Source of the DNA: an uncultured Clostridia bacterium
GTDB lineage: Bacteria > Bacillota > Clostridia > Christensenellales > CAG-138
Length of the DNA: 34,459 nt
Direction of reading: 5' to 3'
NCBI GenBank assembly: GCA_944336475.1
Contig: CALVLD010000020.1
Span: 1 to 34,459, forward strand
Every line of letters begins with the position of its first letter. The stretch's first letter is position 1. Positions 9,283 to 16,755 of this stretch are shown here, piece by piece. A program made the position numbers and the translations under genes. The notes under the pieces were generated by a model. The model had not been told where the DNA came from and did no database searches. It saw only the letters and a list, made by a program, of their open reading frames with translations.

Positions 9283-10425
9283 ATGGTCAATCGTTTTGTA
9301 CTCAACGCCGTTTCCTATCACGGCAAGGGCGCTATCGGGGAGATCCCCGCTCTGGTCGCAGCAAAGGGCTTCCGCAAGGCCTTTATCGCCACCGATCCAG
9401 ATCTGGTGAAGTTCGGCGTCACCAAGAAGGTGACCGATATTCTGGATGAGGCCGGCATGGCATATGAGATATATTCCGACATCAAGCCCAATCCCACAAT
9501 CGAGAACGTGCAGTCCGGCGTTGCCGCATACAAGGCAAGCGGCGCAGACTACATGATTACCGTGGGCGGCGGCTCCTCAATGGATACCGGTAAAGCCATC
9601 GGCATAATCATCAACAACCCCGAGTTTGCCGATGTTCGCAGTCTTGAGGGCGTTGCTCCCACCAGGAACCGCACCGTGTTCACCATCGCCGTTCCCACCA
9701 CAGCTGGCACCGCTGCGGAGGCTACCATCAACTATGTCATTACTGATGTCGAGCGCAAGCGCAAGTTCGTCTGCGTTGACACCAATGACATCCCGGACAT
9801 CGCCATAGTCGATCCCGATATGATGTCCACAATGCCAAAGGGTCTCACTGCCGCCACCGGCATGGATGCTCTGACCCACGCAATAGAGGGCTACACCACC
9901 AAGGCGGCATGGGCTCTGCCGGACTGCCTGAATCTTGAAGCCATCCGCCTCATCGCGAAGAACCTCCGGGGCGCCGTGCAGAATGATCCCGAAGGCAGGG
10001 AGGGCATGGCTCTCGGCCAGTTTGTGACCGGCATGGCCTTCTCCAATGTCGGCCTGGGCATTGCACACTCCGTGGCTCACACCCTGGGCGCTGTGTATGA
10101 CACCCCTCACGGTGTGGCATGTGCCATGATGCTGCCCATCGTTATGGAGTACAATGCCCCCGTCACGGGTGAGAAGTTCAAGGCCGTTGCGGAGGCCATG
10201 GGCGTTGACACCGCCGGCATGGATCAGGATACCTACCGCAAGGCCGCTGTGGATGCCGTCCGCCAGCTCAGCGTAGATGTGGGAATTCCCACGAAGCTCG
10301 CTGCCATCAGGGAGGACGATCTTGAGTTCCTGGCTCAGTCCGCTTATGCCGATGCGTGTGCTCCCGGCAACCCCAGGGAGGCATCCGTTGAGGACATCAA
10401 GGCCCTTATCCGCAAGTTGATGTAA
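9283..10425 (+). CDS. fucO: Lactaldehyde reductase-like iron-containing alcohol dehydrogenase
   Basis: NAD(P)-dependent group III alcohol dehydrogenase of 380 residues, the FucO length. FucO converts L-lactaldehyde from fucose or rhamnose breakdown to 1,2-propanediol. Visible features are the dinucleotide-binding loop GGGSSMDTGKAIG, the family signature IAVPTTAGTAAEATINYVIT, and metal ligands in GMDALTHAIEG, IAHSVAHTLGA and YDTPHGVACAM (one Asp, three His). Segments such as NNPEFADVRSLEG and KFVCVD are nearly as in E. coli FucO, so the symbol fits, though substrate range in this family is broad and no fucose genes are nearby. AAGGAGG precedes the ATG, and it appears to be a single-gene unit with its own promoter and terminator. 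Confidence 0.88.
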   Translation: MVNRFVLNAVSYHGKGAIGEIPALVAAKGFRKAFIATDPDLVKFGVTKKVTDILDEAGMAYEIYSDIKPNPTIENVQSGVAAYKASGADYMITVGGGSSMDTGKAIGIIINNPEFADVRSLEGVAPTRNRTVFTIAVPTTAGTAAEATINYVITDVERKRKFVCVDTNDIPDIAIVDPDMMSTMPKGLTAATGMDALTHAIEGYTTKAAWALPDCLNLEAIRLIAKNLRGAVQNDPEGREGMALGQFVTGMAFSNVGLGIAHSVAHTLGAVYDTPHGVACAMMLPIVMEYNAPVTGEKFKAVAEAMGVDTAGMDQDTYRKAAVDAVRQLSVDVGIPTKLAAIREDDLEFLAQSAYADACAPGNPREASVEDIKALIRKLM

Positions 10426-10467
10426 AACAAAGCTCCACCGGAGCTCCCCCGGGGTCCGTCCCTATAA

Positions 10468-10500
10468 AAAGCCCGGCCTGCCTGTGGCAAGCCGGGCTTT
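10468..10500 (+). terminator. Terminator after fucO
   Basis: AAAGCCCGGC and GCCGGGCTTT form a perfect 10-bp stem around a 13-base loop, 40 bp after the stop. The outer A/T pairs supply a short U-run. Confidence 0.8.
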
Positions 10501-10616
10501 CGCATTGCAGTGACGCACACGTTAAGCAGGGGAGGTTTTGCACTGCCAACCGGGACAGGAACAAACTGTTGCATTGGACTCCGAAAAAAGCTTCTGAACA
10601 GGCCCCGTTCCCCCAA

Positions 10617-10643
10617 AAGGCTCCCTTGTGTAAAGGAAGCCTT
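10617..10643 (+). repeat. Fragment of the host dispersed repeat
   Basis: AAGGCTCCCTTGTGTAAAGG followed by AAGCCTT matches the first part of the copies at 305-354 and 9061-9117. A related GGGGAGG motif is at 10528-10536. Confidence 0.6.
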
Positions 10644-10787
10644 GGGCGGTTCAATGCGAGAGCTGCTTTTCAATCCCTCGATCGGTCGTCAAGGCTCGCC
10701 TACGCAGGATTTGTTGATTAGCAGAGAAGGCGGCAGCGGCCGCCCTCTCGTTAATGAGCTCTTTGTAGAGGTTACGGCGGTGCGCAA

Positions 10788-12677
10788 TCATTCCAGCTCA
10801 AACGCACCCGTGTAGAGCCTGTAATAAACGCCTTTCTTCCCTATCAGCATATCATGGCTGCCGCGCTCGATTATCGAGCCGTGATCGAGCACCATTATTA
10901 CATCGGAATTCTGCACGGTGGACAGCCTGTGTGCAATGACGAACACCGTTCTGCCCTTCATAAGGCGATCCATGCCTGCCTGCACCAGCGCCTCCGTTCT
11001 GGTATCGATGGATGACGTCGCCTCGTCCAGTATCATCACCGGCGGGTCGGCCACAGCGGCTCTGGCGATGGATATGAGTTGGCGCTGCCCCTGCGACAGG
11101 CCGCTGCCGTCGCCTTTGAGCACCGTGTCATACCCCTGCGGGAGCATCCGGATAAAGCCGTCCGCATTTGCCAGCTTTGCGGCGGCGATGCACTGTTCAT
11201 CCGTAGCATCCGCATTGCCGTAGCGCAGGTTTTCCATCACCGTGCCGGTAAACAGATTGACATCCTGTAAAACGATACCAAGGCTCCGACGCAGGTCGGC
11301 CTTTTTAATCTTGTTGATATTAATGCCGTCATAACGTATCTTTCCATCCGAAACATCGTAAAAGCGATTTATAAGATTGGCGATAGTCGTCTTTCCGGCG
11401 CCTGTGGCCCCGACAAACGCTATCTTCTGCCCCGGTTCGGCGTAGAGGGTGATATCATGCAGGACATCCTTATCCGGCAGATAACCAAAGTCCACATGGT
11501 CGAGCACTATGCGCCCCTCAAGCCTTGTGTATGTCAGCGTACCGTCGTGATGGGGATGCTTCCATGCCCAGAGCCCCGTGCGCTCACTGCACTCCATAAG
11601 CTCGCCGTTCTCATCACAGACGTTGACAAGGGTGACATACCCGTCATCCGTCTCGGGCTCCTCATCCATAAAATCAAATATGCGCTGGGCGCCTGCAAGC
11701 GCCGTAATTATGGAATTGGCTTGGTTTGCTATCTGGGAGATGGGGTTTATAAAGCTCCTGGAAAGCGTCAGGAATGAGGCTATCTTGCCCAAGCTCAGCA
11801 CGTTGAAGCCGAGCAACCCCAGGTTTGCGGTACCTGCTATCGCCATGTATCCGCCTATGAGAGCTATCACCGCATACTGTACATAGCCGAATGCATTCAG
11901 CATGGGCATCATGGAGTTGGCGTGCCCGTTTGCCTTTGCCGCATTCGTTTCCCAAATGCAGTTGAGCTTGCCAAGCCCCGTTTTTGCCTGTTCCTCATGG
12001 CAGAACACCTTTATGACCTTCTGGCCGTTTATCATTTCCTCCACATAGGCGTCAAGATCGGCAATGGATCTCTGCTGTGCCGCAAAGTAGGCGCCGCTGC
12101 GCTTTATCACTATCTTTGAGATGCACAGTATTATGAACACGACCACGCACACCACAGCGGTAAGCCACACGCTGATATACAGCATGCAGAAGAACACCGC
12201 CACGATAGTGCATATGGATGAAATAAGCTGCGCCAGAGACTGGGCTATCATCTGCCTCAGCGTATCGGTATCGTTGGTGTAGAGGCTCATCGTATCGCCG
12301 TGGGTGTGGGCGTCGAAATAGCGTATGGGCAGACGCTGCATTTTGGTGAACATATCGTCTCGGATGCACTTGAGTGCGCTCTGCGCTATCGTAACCATCC
12401 GACGGTTATATATCCAGGACGCCAGCGCGCCGATCGCATATATCGCTCCCATCGTGATGAGCGCATGCACAAGGCCGGTGAGCACGGGATTATCCATGCC
12501 AAGCATGGGTACTATGTAGTCGTCTATCAGCACTTGCAAAAACATAGAGGATGCGGCGCTTGCCACCGAGCTCACTATTATGCACACGGTTACAAATACC
12601 AGTGCCCATCGATGCGGCTTCAAATAGGTAAACAGACGTTTTACGGTATCGGGATTAAAGCGCTTATGTTCCTTCAT
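10788..12677 (-). CDS. ABC exporter half-transporter, catalytically complete NBD
   Basis: A 629-residue fusion of a six-helix exporter membrane domain (about 20-310) with a nucleotide-binding domain. Walker A is GATGAGKTT near 423, the signature is LSQGQRQ near 527, Walker B is MILDEATSSID with the catalytic Glu, and the H-loop is IAHRLS. It forms a heterodimer with the product of the upstream gene, which has a degenerate site, as in TM287/288 and BmrC/BmrD. About 45 extra residues (345-390) sit between the two domains. The start overlaps the upstream stop (ATGA), so the two are co-translated. The substrate is unknown; a MarR regulator in front suggests drug or toxic-compound export. Confidence 0.92.
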   Translation of the reverse strand: MKEHKRFNPDTVKRLFTYLKPHRWALVFVTVCIIVSSVASAASSMFLQVLIDDYIVPMLGMDNPVLTGLVHALITMGAIYAIGALASWIYNRRMVTIAQSALKCIRDDMFTKMQRLPIRYFDAHTHGDTMSLYTNDTDTLRQMIAQSLAQLISSICTIVAVFFCMLYISVWLTAVVCVVVFIILCISKIVIKRSGAYFAAQQRSIADLDAYVEEMINGQKVIKVFCHEEQAKTGLGKLNCIWETNAAKANGHANSMMPMLNAFGYVQYAVIALIGGYMAIAGTANLGLLGFNVLSLGKIASFLTLSRSFINPISQIANQANSIITALAGAQRIFDFMDEEPETDDGYVTLVNVCDENGELMECSERTGLWAWKHPHHDGTLTYTRLEGRIVLDHVDFGYLPDKDVLHDITLYAEPGQKIAFVGATGAGKTTIANLINRFYDVSDGKIRYDGININKIKKADLRRSLGIVLQDVNLFTGTVMENLRYGNADATDEQCIAAAKLANADGFIRMLPQGYDTVLKGDGSGLSQGQRQLISIARAAVADPPVMILDEATSSIDTRTEALVQAGMDRLMKGRTVFVIAHRLSTVQNSDVIMVLDHGSIIERGSHDMLIGKKGVYYRLYTGAFELE

Positions 12678-14422
12678 TCGTCATTACCCCCTTTCTGCTG
12701 AGACTCGAATACCTCACGATATATGGGACAGGTTTCGAGGAGCTTTTCATGCGTGCCGACTGCCGATATCCTTCCATCATCCATGACGATTATCATGTCG
12801 GCGCTCTGCACCGAGGATACCCTCTGTGCTATGATGATCTTGGTCGTATCGGGAATGTATTCCTTGAGCGCATTGCTTATAAGCGCATCGGTGCGGGTAT
12901 CCACCGCACTGGTGGAATCGTCAAGTATGAGCACCTTGGGCTTTTTAAGCAGTGCACGGGCGATGCACAGCCTTTGCTTCTGCCCGCCTGACACGTTGGC
13001 CCCACCCTGTTCAATATGGGTCTCGTAGCCATCCGGCATGGCGGATATGAACTCATCGGCCTGCGCCATATGGCATGCCTCCTTTATTTCCTCAAGCGTT
13101 GCGTCCTCATTGCCCCACCGCAAATTCTCCGCAACGGTGCCGCTGAACAGCTCGTTCTTCTGCAGCACCATTGCAACAGCGCCGCGAAGCGTGTTAAGGT
13201 CATAGTCCCTCACGTCCACGCCGCCTAATGTCACCCTGCCCTCCGTAACATCGTACAGGCGGGGTATGAGCTGTACAAGGGATGATTTTGACGAGCCCGT
13301 CGCACCGACTATGCCCACGGACTGACCGGAGGCTATGTGCAGGTTTACGCCGTCCAGCACCTTTTTATCGGCTTTGGAGGCATAGGAGAAGCTGACGTTC
13401 TCAAAGCATATCTCTCCGTCCCTGACCTCGAATACTGCATGTTCGGGCTCGGCTATGTCAGTCTTTTCGTTAAGCAGCTCGGCTATCCTCTCGGCGGACG
13501 AGTTTGCTATGGTGAGCATGGCAAATACCATGGAAAGCATCATTAGGCTGGTAAGTATCTGGATGGCATATGTGATGAGTGCGGTGAGATCGCCAGTCGT
13601 CAGACCGAGGGCGGGATCGTTTCCACTTGCGAGTATCGCCTTTGCGCCTATCCACGATATGAGTATCATGCAGGTATACATGCAGGTCTGCATAAGAGGA
13701 CTGTTTAGAGCTATGAGCCGTTCGCCCTTGCCGAAATACTCATAGATGCGCTGTGAAATGCCCTTGAACTTCTTTATCTCATGCTCCTCCTGATTAAACG
13801 ACTTCACAACTCGTATGCCTCTCAGATTCTCCTGCACCACGTTGTTCAGATCGTCATAGGTGCGGAACACACGCTCGAATATGGGGCGGACCTTGAGCAC
13901 CACAAAGGACAGTATCACCGCCATTATCGGTATTATCGCCAGAAACACAAGCGCAATGCTTGCGTTGGTGCGGAAGGATACTATCATTGAAAATATTATC
14001 ATGATCGGCCCTCGAATCGCCATTCGTATCAACATCTGGTAAGCGTTCTGAATGTTCGTGACATCCGTTGTCAGTCGGGTAACAATGGATGCGGCGGAAA
14101 GCTTATCGATATTGGAAAAGGCAAGCGTCTGTACGTTGTCATACATGTCCTGACGTAGGTTTGCCGCAAACCCTGCGGAGGCTCTTGCCCCGAGACGTGC
14201 GGATAGCATGCCCACCGCAAGCTCCGTCAGCGCCAACAGGAACAGAGCGGCGGCGTATTTCCATACGGCAGTCATGTCCCCGAGATTTATGCCGAAGTCA
14301 ATTAGATCAGCCATGCACAGAGGAATGATTATCTCCATCAATACCTCAAGGACCGAAAGCAAAATCGTTGCCAACGAGGCCTTTTTATGCCCTCGCAGGC
14401 TTTTGAGCAGTGTTCTTATCAT
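12674..14422 (-). CDS. ABC exporter half-transporter with degenerate ATPase site
   Basis: A 582-residue exporter subunit with an N-terminal six-helix membrane domain and a C-terminal nucleotide-binding domain. Walker A is GATGSSKSSL and the signature VSGGQKQRL is normal. Walker B reads VLILDDSTSAVD, with Asp in place of the catalytic Glu, and the switch loop reads IIIAQRVSS, with Gln in place of His. These two changes mark the non-hydrolytic partner of heterodimeric exporters (TM287-like). It is first in a two-gene operon and overlaps the second gene by 4 nt. A MarR-type operator half-palindrome (14449-14462) lies 26 bp before the start. Confidence 0.92.
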   Translation of the reverse strand: MIRTLLKSLRGHKKASLATILLSVLEVLMEIIIPLCMADLIDFGINLGDMTAVWKYAAALFLLALTELAVGMLSARLGARASAGFAANLRQDMYDNVQTLAFSNIDKLSAASIVTRLTTDVTNIQNAYQMLIRMAIRGPIMIIFSMIVSFRTNASIALVFLAIIPIMAVILSFVVLKVRPIFERVFRTYDDLNNVVQENLRGIRVVKSFNQEEHEIKKFKGISQRIYEYFGKGERLIALNSPLMQTCMYTCMILISWIGAKAILASGNDPALGLTTGDLTALITYAIQILTSLMMLSMVFAMLTIANSSAERIAELLNEKTDIAEPEHAVFEVRDGEICFENVSFSYASKADKKVLDGVNLHIASGQSVGIVGATGSSKSSLVQLIPRLYDVTEGRVTLGGVDVRDYDLNTLRGAVAMVLQKNELFSGTVAENLRWGNEDATLEEIKEACHMAQADEFISAMPDGYETHIEQGGANVSGGQKQRLCIARALLKKPKVLILDDSTSAVDTRTDALISNALKEYIPDTTKIIIAQRVSSVQSADMIIVMDDGRISAVGTHEKLLETCPIYREVFESQQKGGNDE

Positions 14423-14448
14423 CCCAGTTCACTCCTTGCATATAATCA

Positions 14449-14462
14449 TGTAGTATGCTACA
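14449..14462. promoter_or_regulatory. Probable MarR operator before the ABC exporter genes
   Basis: TGTAG-TATG-CTACA, an uninterrupted dyad. Almost the same dyad (TGTAG-CACG-CTATA) lies just downstream of the -10 box of the marR-like gene at 14978-14991. Confidence 0.6.
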
Positions 14463-14537
14463 CTTTGGAATGGATTCGCAGGTATCGCCAGGTGCGTCAA
14501 CACCCCTGCCGATGGTGAGCAACGCTCACGGAGCAGT

Positions 14538-14960
14538 TCAGCTTCGTTCAAGATTTTCCAGTATCAGATCGAGCATCCGCCTGAGCTCGCATACCTCCGA
14601 CGGCGATAGGGAGCGCAGCAGCATTCGTTCATGCTCGCCCGAGACCACTGTCATCATCTTAACGAATTGATGCGCTTTCTCCGTCAGCCGCACAACCTTG
14701 TTACGCCGATTTTCCGGATCGAGCCATGCTTCCAGAAAGCCGTTCCTTATCATGCGAGAAACTATCCCCACAACGGTGGGATGAGCTACCTGCAGATAAT
14801 CCTCGATCTCCTTCTGCGTCGCTTCGCCTCCCTTTGCACTGAGAAAATACAGCACGCGGGTCTGGGACAGGGTGAGCCCGTGCTGCTTCAGATCCTTATC
14901 GGCTCTGACCTTAAGCTTATCCGTTATCAATTTCAGCTTGTAACCGATATCCTGATTCAT
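14538..14960 (-). CDS. MarR family transcriptional regulator
   Basis: A 140-residue winged-helix protein. GLTLSQTRVLYFLSAKGGEA, then TQKEIEDYLQVAHPTVVGIV, is the MarR helix-turn-helix, followed by the wing (WLDPENRRNKVVRLTEKA) and a C-terminal dimerisation helix. It lies upstream of, and in line with, the two ABC exporter genes. The matching dyads before its own gene and before the exporter support autorepression and control of the exporter, relieved by a ligand. The start at 14960 has GGGGGA 7 nt upstream. Confidence 0.9.
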   Translation of the reverse strand: MNQDIGYKLKLITDKLKVRADKDLKQHGLTLSQTRVLYFLSAKGGEATQKEIEDYLQVAHPTVVGIVSRMIRNGFLEAWLDPENRRNKVVRLTEKAHQFVKMMTVVSGEHERMLLRSLSPSEVCELRRMLDLILENLERS

Positions 14961-14977
14961 GTCTGTTCCCCCTGTAA

Positions 14978-15021
14978 TGTAGCACGCTATATATTATAGG
15001 CGCCGAATCGACCCCTGTCAA
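14978..15021 (-). promoter_or_regulatory. Promoter and operator of the marR-like gene
   Basis: On the minus strand, TTGACA (15016-15021), a 17-bp spacer and TATAAT (14993-14998), a perfect consensus. The dyad TGTAG-CACG-CTATA (14978-14991) begins right after the -10 box, at the transcription start, a good place for repression. Confidence 0.85.
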
Positions 15022-15076
15022 TAGACCCGATAAAATATTTTTTGGGCGCCGCAGTACGCAATATTGCAGCGATAAC

Positions 15077-15106
15077 AAAAAGGGGAGCGGCATGACCCAC
15101 TCCCTT
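15077..15106 (-). terminator. Duplicated copy of the rplT terminator
   Basis: GGGAG/CTCCCC stem with a TTTTT tail on the minus strand, equivalent to 15289-15319 and part of the 212-bp tandem duplication. One base of the stem end is changed. Confidence 0.75.
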
Positions 15107-15121
15107 CCTGGTGTGTTTTGC

Positions 15122-15262
15122 TTACGCAACTGCGTTGTTTGCAATCTTGACAAGCTCGTTGAATGCGTTCATGTCGTTCACGGCGAGGTCTGCGAGAACC
15201 TTGCGGTTGACGTCAACGCCCGTCACCTTCAGGCCATGGATGAGCTTGGAGTAGTTGGCGCC
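15122..15262 (-). pseudogene. Duplicated 3' fragment of rplT
   Basis: On the minus strand this stretch encodes the last ~46 residues of L20 ([13 protein letters not shown] ... [12 protein letters not shown], stop) with few differences from the true gene, for example Thr for Ala in the LKVAG segment. It has no start and no ribosome binding site. It belongs to a 212-bp direct duplication (15045-15256 matching 15257-15468). Confidence 0.85.
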
Positions 15263-15288
15263 GCAGTACGCAATATTGCGGCGATAAC

Positions 15289-15319
15289 AAAAAGGGGAGC
15301 GGCATGACCCACTCCCTTT
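15289..15319 (-). terminator. Terminator of the infC-rpmI-rplT operon
   Basis: On the minus strand, AAAGGGAG, a short loop, CTCCCC then TTTTT, 15 bp after the rplT stop. Confidence 0.85.
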
Positions 15320-15333
15320 CTGGTGTGTTTTGC

Positions 15334-15690
15334 TTACGCAACTGCGTTGTTTGCAATCTTGACAAGCTCGTTGAATGCGTTCATGTCGTTCACGGCGAGG
15401 TCTGCGAGAACCTTGCGATTGACGTCAACGCCCGCCACCTTCAGGCCATGGATGAGCTTGGAGTAGTTGGTGCCGCAGATTCTGGCGCCGGCGTTGATAC
15501 GGGCGATCCAGAGACGGCGATACTCACGCTTCTTGAGCTTCCTTCCCACATAGGCGTAGGAGAGGGACTTCATCACCTGCTGGCTTGCCGCACGATAGAG
15601 CTTGGACTTTGCGCCCCAGTAGCCCTTTGCCAGCTTGAAAACCTTGCGGCGCTTCTTAGCGGCCGATACTGCTCTTTTGATCCTTGCCAT
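15334..15690 (-). CDS. rplT: 50S ribosomal protein L20
   Basis: A 118-residue L20, full length, from [17 protein letters not shown] to the C-terminal globular domain ([20 protein letters not shown]). It binds 23S rRNA early in 50S assembly and in Bacillota also represses its own operon by binding the infC leader. It is last in the infC-rpmI-rplT operon; the gap to rpmI is 15 bp. The 3' end is duplicated downstream. Confidence 0.98.
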   Translation of the reverse strand: MARIKRAVSAAKKRRKVFKLAKGYWGAKSKLYRAASQQVMKSLSYAYVGRKLKKREYRRLWIARINAGARICGTNYSKLIHGLKVAGVDVNRKVLADLAVNDMNAFNELVKIANNAVA

Positions 15691-15705
15691 TTTTCTTGCC
15701 CTCCG

Positions 15706-15906
15706 TTACTTCTTATAAGGTATAAGCATAGCAATCTTCTTCTGCTCTTCCTCAGCGATGAAGCCGGTCTGGCGCAGATTGCGCTTACGCTTGGTGGTCT
15801 TCTTGTTCAGGATGTGGCTCTTGTAGGCCTTACCCCTCTTGATCTTGCCGCTCTTGGTGAAGCTGAAACGCTTCGCAGCACCCCTATGGGTCTTAATCTT
15901 AGGCAT
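15706..15906 (-). CDS. rpmI: 50S ribosomal protein L35
   Basis: A 66-residue L35 with the family start [20 protein letters not shown] and a Lys/Arg-rich middle ([16 protein letters not shown]). It is the middle gene of the operon, 19 bp after infC, with GGAGG just upstream of the ATG. Confidence 0.98.
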   Translation of the reverse strand: MPKIKTHRGAAKRFSFTKSGKIKRGKAYKSHILNKKTTKRKRNLRQTGFIAEEEQKKIAMLIPYKK

Positions 15907-15925
15907 GGTGTACCTCCGTCAAAAA

Positions 15926-16444
15926 TTATTTGCTGGTTTTTGGAGCAAGGAACATGTACATGTTCCTGCCTTCCTGCTTGGCGGGACGCTCTATCACGGC
16001 GTACTCCTTCACAAGCTCATAGAAGGTGTTCATCACGTTAAGGCCGATGTCACCGTGGGCGATCTGCCTGCCGCGGAAGCGTATGGAGACCTTTACCTTG
16101 TTGCCGTCCTTGAGGAAACGAGTGCAGGCCTTTGCCTTTACCTCCATGTCGTGCGTGTCGATGGTCGCAGAGAGCTGGACCTCCTTCATCTCGATAACGG
16201 TCTGATTCCTGCGCTGTTCCTTCTCACGCTTGCTCTGATCGAACCGATACTTGCCGTAGTCCATTATCTTGCACACGGGCGGCTGTGCCGTCGGCGCAAT
16301 CTTCACGAGGTCAAGGCCCCGTTCATCCGCAATGCTGAGTGCAACTCTCGTCTGCACTATGCCCATCTGTTCGCCGTTTTCGTCGATCAGGCGAACTTCC
16401 TTATCACGGATCTGCTCATTGATCATCAATTCCTGGATCGCTAT
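15926..16444 (-). CDS. infC: Translation initiation factor IF-3, probable non-canonical ATA start
   Basis: IF-3 monitors the start codon and keeps 30S subunits free. Both domains are present: the N-domain (MINEQIRDKEVRLIDENGEQ) with linker, and the C-domain (HDMEVKAKACTRFLKDGNKV; IAHGDIGLNVMNTF). The good Shine-Dalgarno GGAGGTGA (16451-16458) stands 9 nt before an in-frame ATA at 16442-16444, giving the N-terminus (M)AIQELMINEQ, as in other clostridial IF-3 proteins. The next candidates, TTG at 16429 and ATG at 16426, are too far from it. IF-3 genes commonly use AUU/AUA/AUC starts for autoregulation, since IF-3 discriminates against them. The protein would be about 172 residues. Confidence 0.95.
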   Translation of the reverse strand: MAIQELMINEQIRDKEVRLIDENGEQMGIVQTRVALSIADERGLDLVKIAPTAQPPVCKIMDYGKYRFDQSKREKEQRRNQTVIEMKEVQLSATIDTHDMEVKAKACTRFLKDGNKVKVSIRFRGRQIAHGDIGLNVMNTFYELVKEYAVIERPAKQEGRNMYMFLAPKTSK

Positions 16445-16616
16445 GGTGTATCACCTCCGAAAATATTAGCTCTCTGCAAAAACAAAACGGCTGCCTGTTA
16501 CCAAGCACCCGCAAACAGACCGACTCCCAAATGGACGTTGTCACACTGCCAACGACTGCGCCTGCGACGGAACGCGGCGAGTGAGAAGCGGGCAAGCTTC
16601 TGCTTCAAGCCCGCAT
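16445..16616 (-). promoter_or_regulatory. Leader of the infC-rpmI-rplT operon
   Basis: About 170 nt of untranslated leader on the minus strand with several possible stems, including GGTGCTTGG and GGCAGCC blocks next to a T-rich stretch (GTTTTGTTTTT). Clostridial and Bacillus infC operons carry an L20- or IF-3-responsive attenuator here; I infer the same but could not fold it. Confidence 0.5.
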
Positions 16617-16645
16617 ATTATATGCCCACACCGGTGATTTGTCAA
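16617..16645 (-). promoter_or_regulatory. Promoter of the infC operon
   Basis: On the minus strand, TTGACA (16640-16645), a 17-bp spacer and TATAAT (16617-16622), a perfect consensus fitting a strongly expressed ribosomal operon. Confidence 0.88.
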
Positions 16646-16703
16646 TACTGCTTTCGAAAAATCCCAAATATATTTGACTTTTGCGGCTGTCAGGCGAACG
16701 GCT

Positions 16704-16734
16704 GCCGCCGTGCGCATTACTCACGCACGGCGGC
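16704..16734. terminator. Hairpin after pckA
   Basis: GCCGCCGTGCG and CGCACGGCGGC form a perfect 11-bp stem 22 bp after the pckA stop. A U-tract is missing on the minus strand, so it could be an imperfect terminator or an mRNA 3' end stabiliser. Confidence 0.55.
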
Positions 16735-16755
16735 ACGCTGACTTTAACAATAGGA

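Larger units (their letters stand above)
10426..10787. other. Intergenic region with terminator and repeat remnants
   Basis: No gene is supported here. It holds the fucO terminator, a copy of the host repeat core and, at 10721-10750, a GC-rich hairpin (GGCGGC/GCCGCC) that may slow transcription coming from the converging ABC transporter operon. Confidence 0.5.

Noticed and set aside
15092-16041. Plus-strand reading frames over rplT and rpmI
   Set aside because: They look duplicated only because the underlying rplT 3' end is duplicated; the real genes are on the minus strand.
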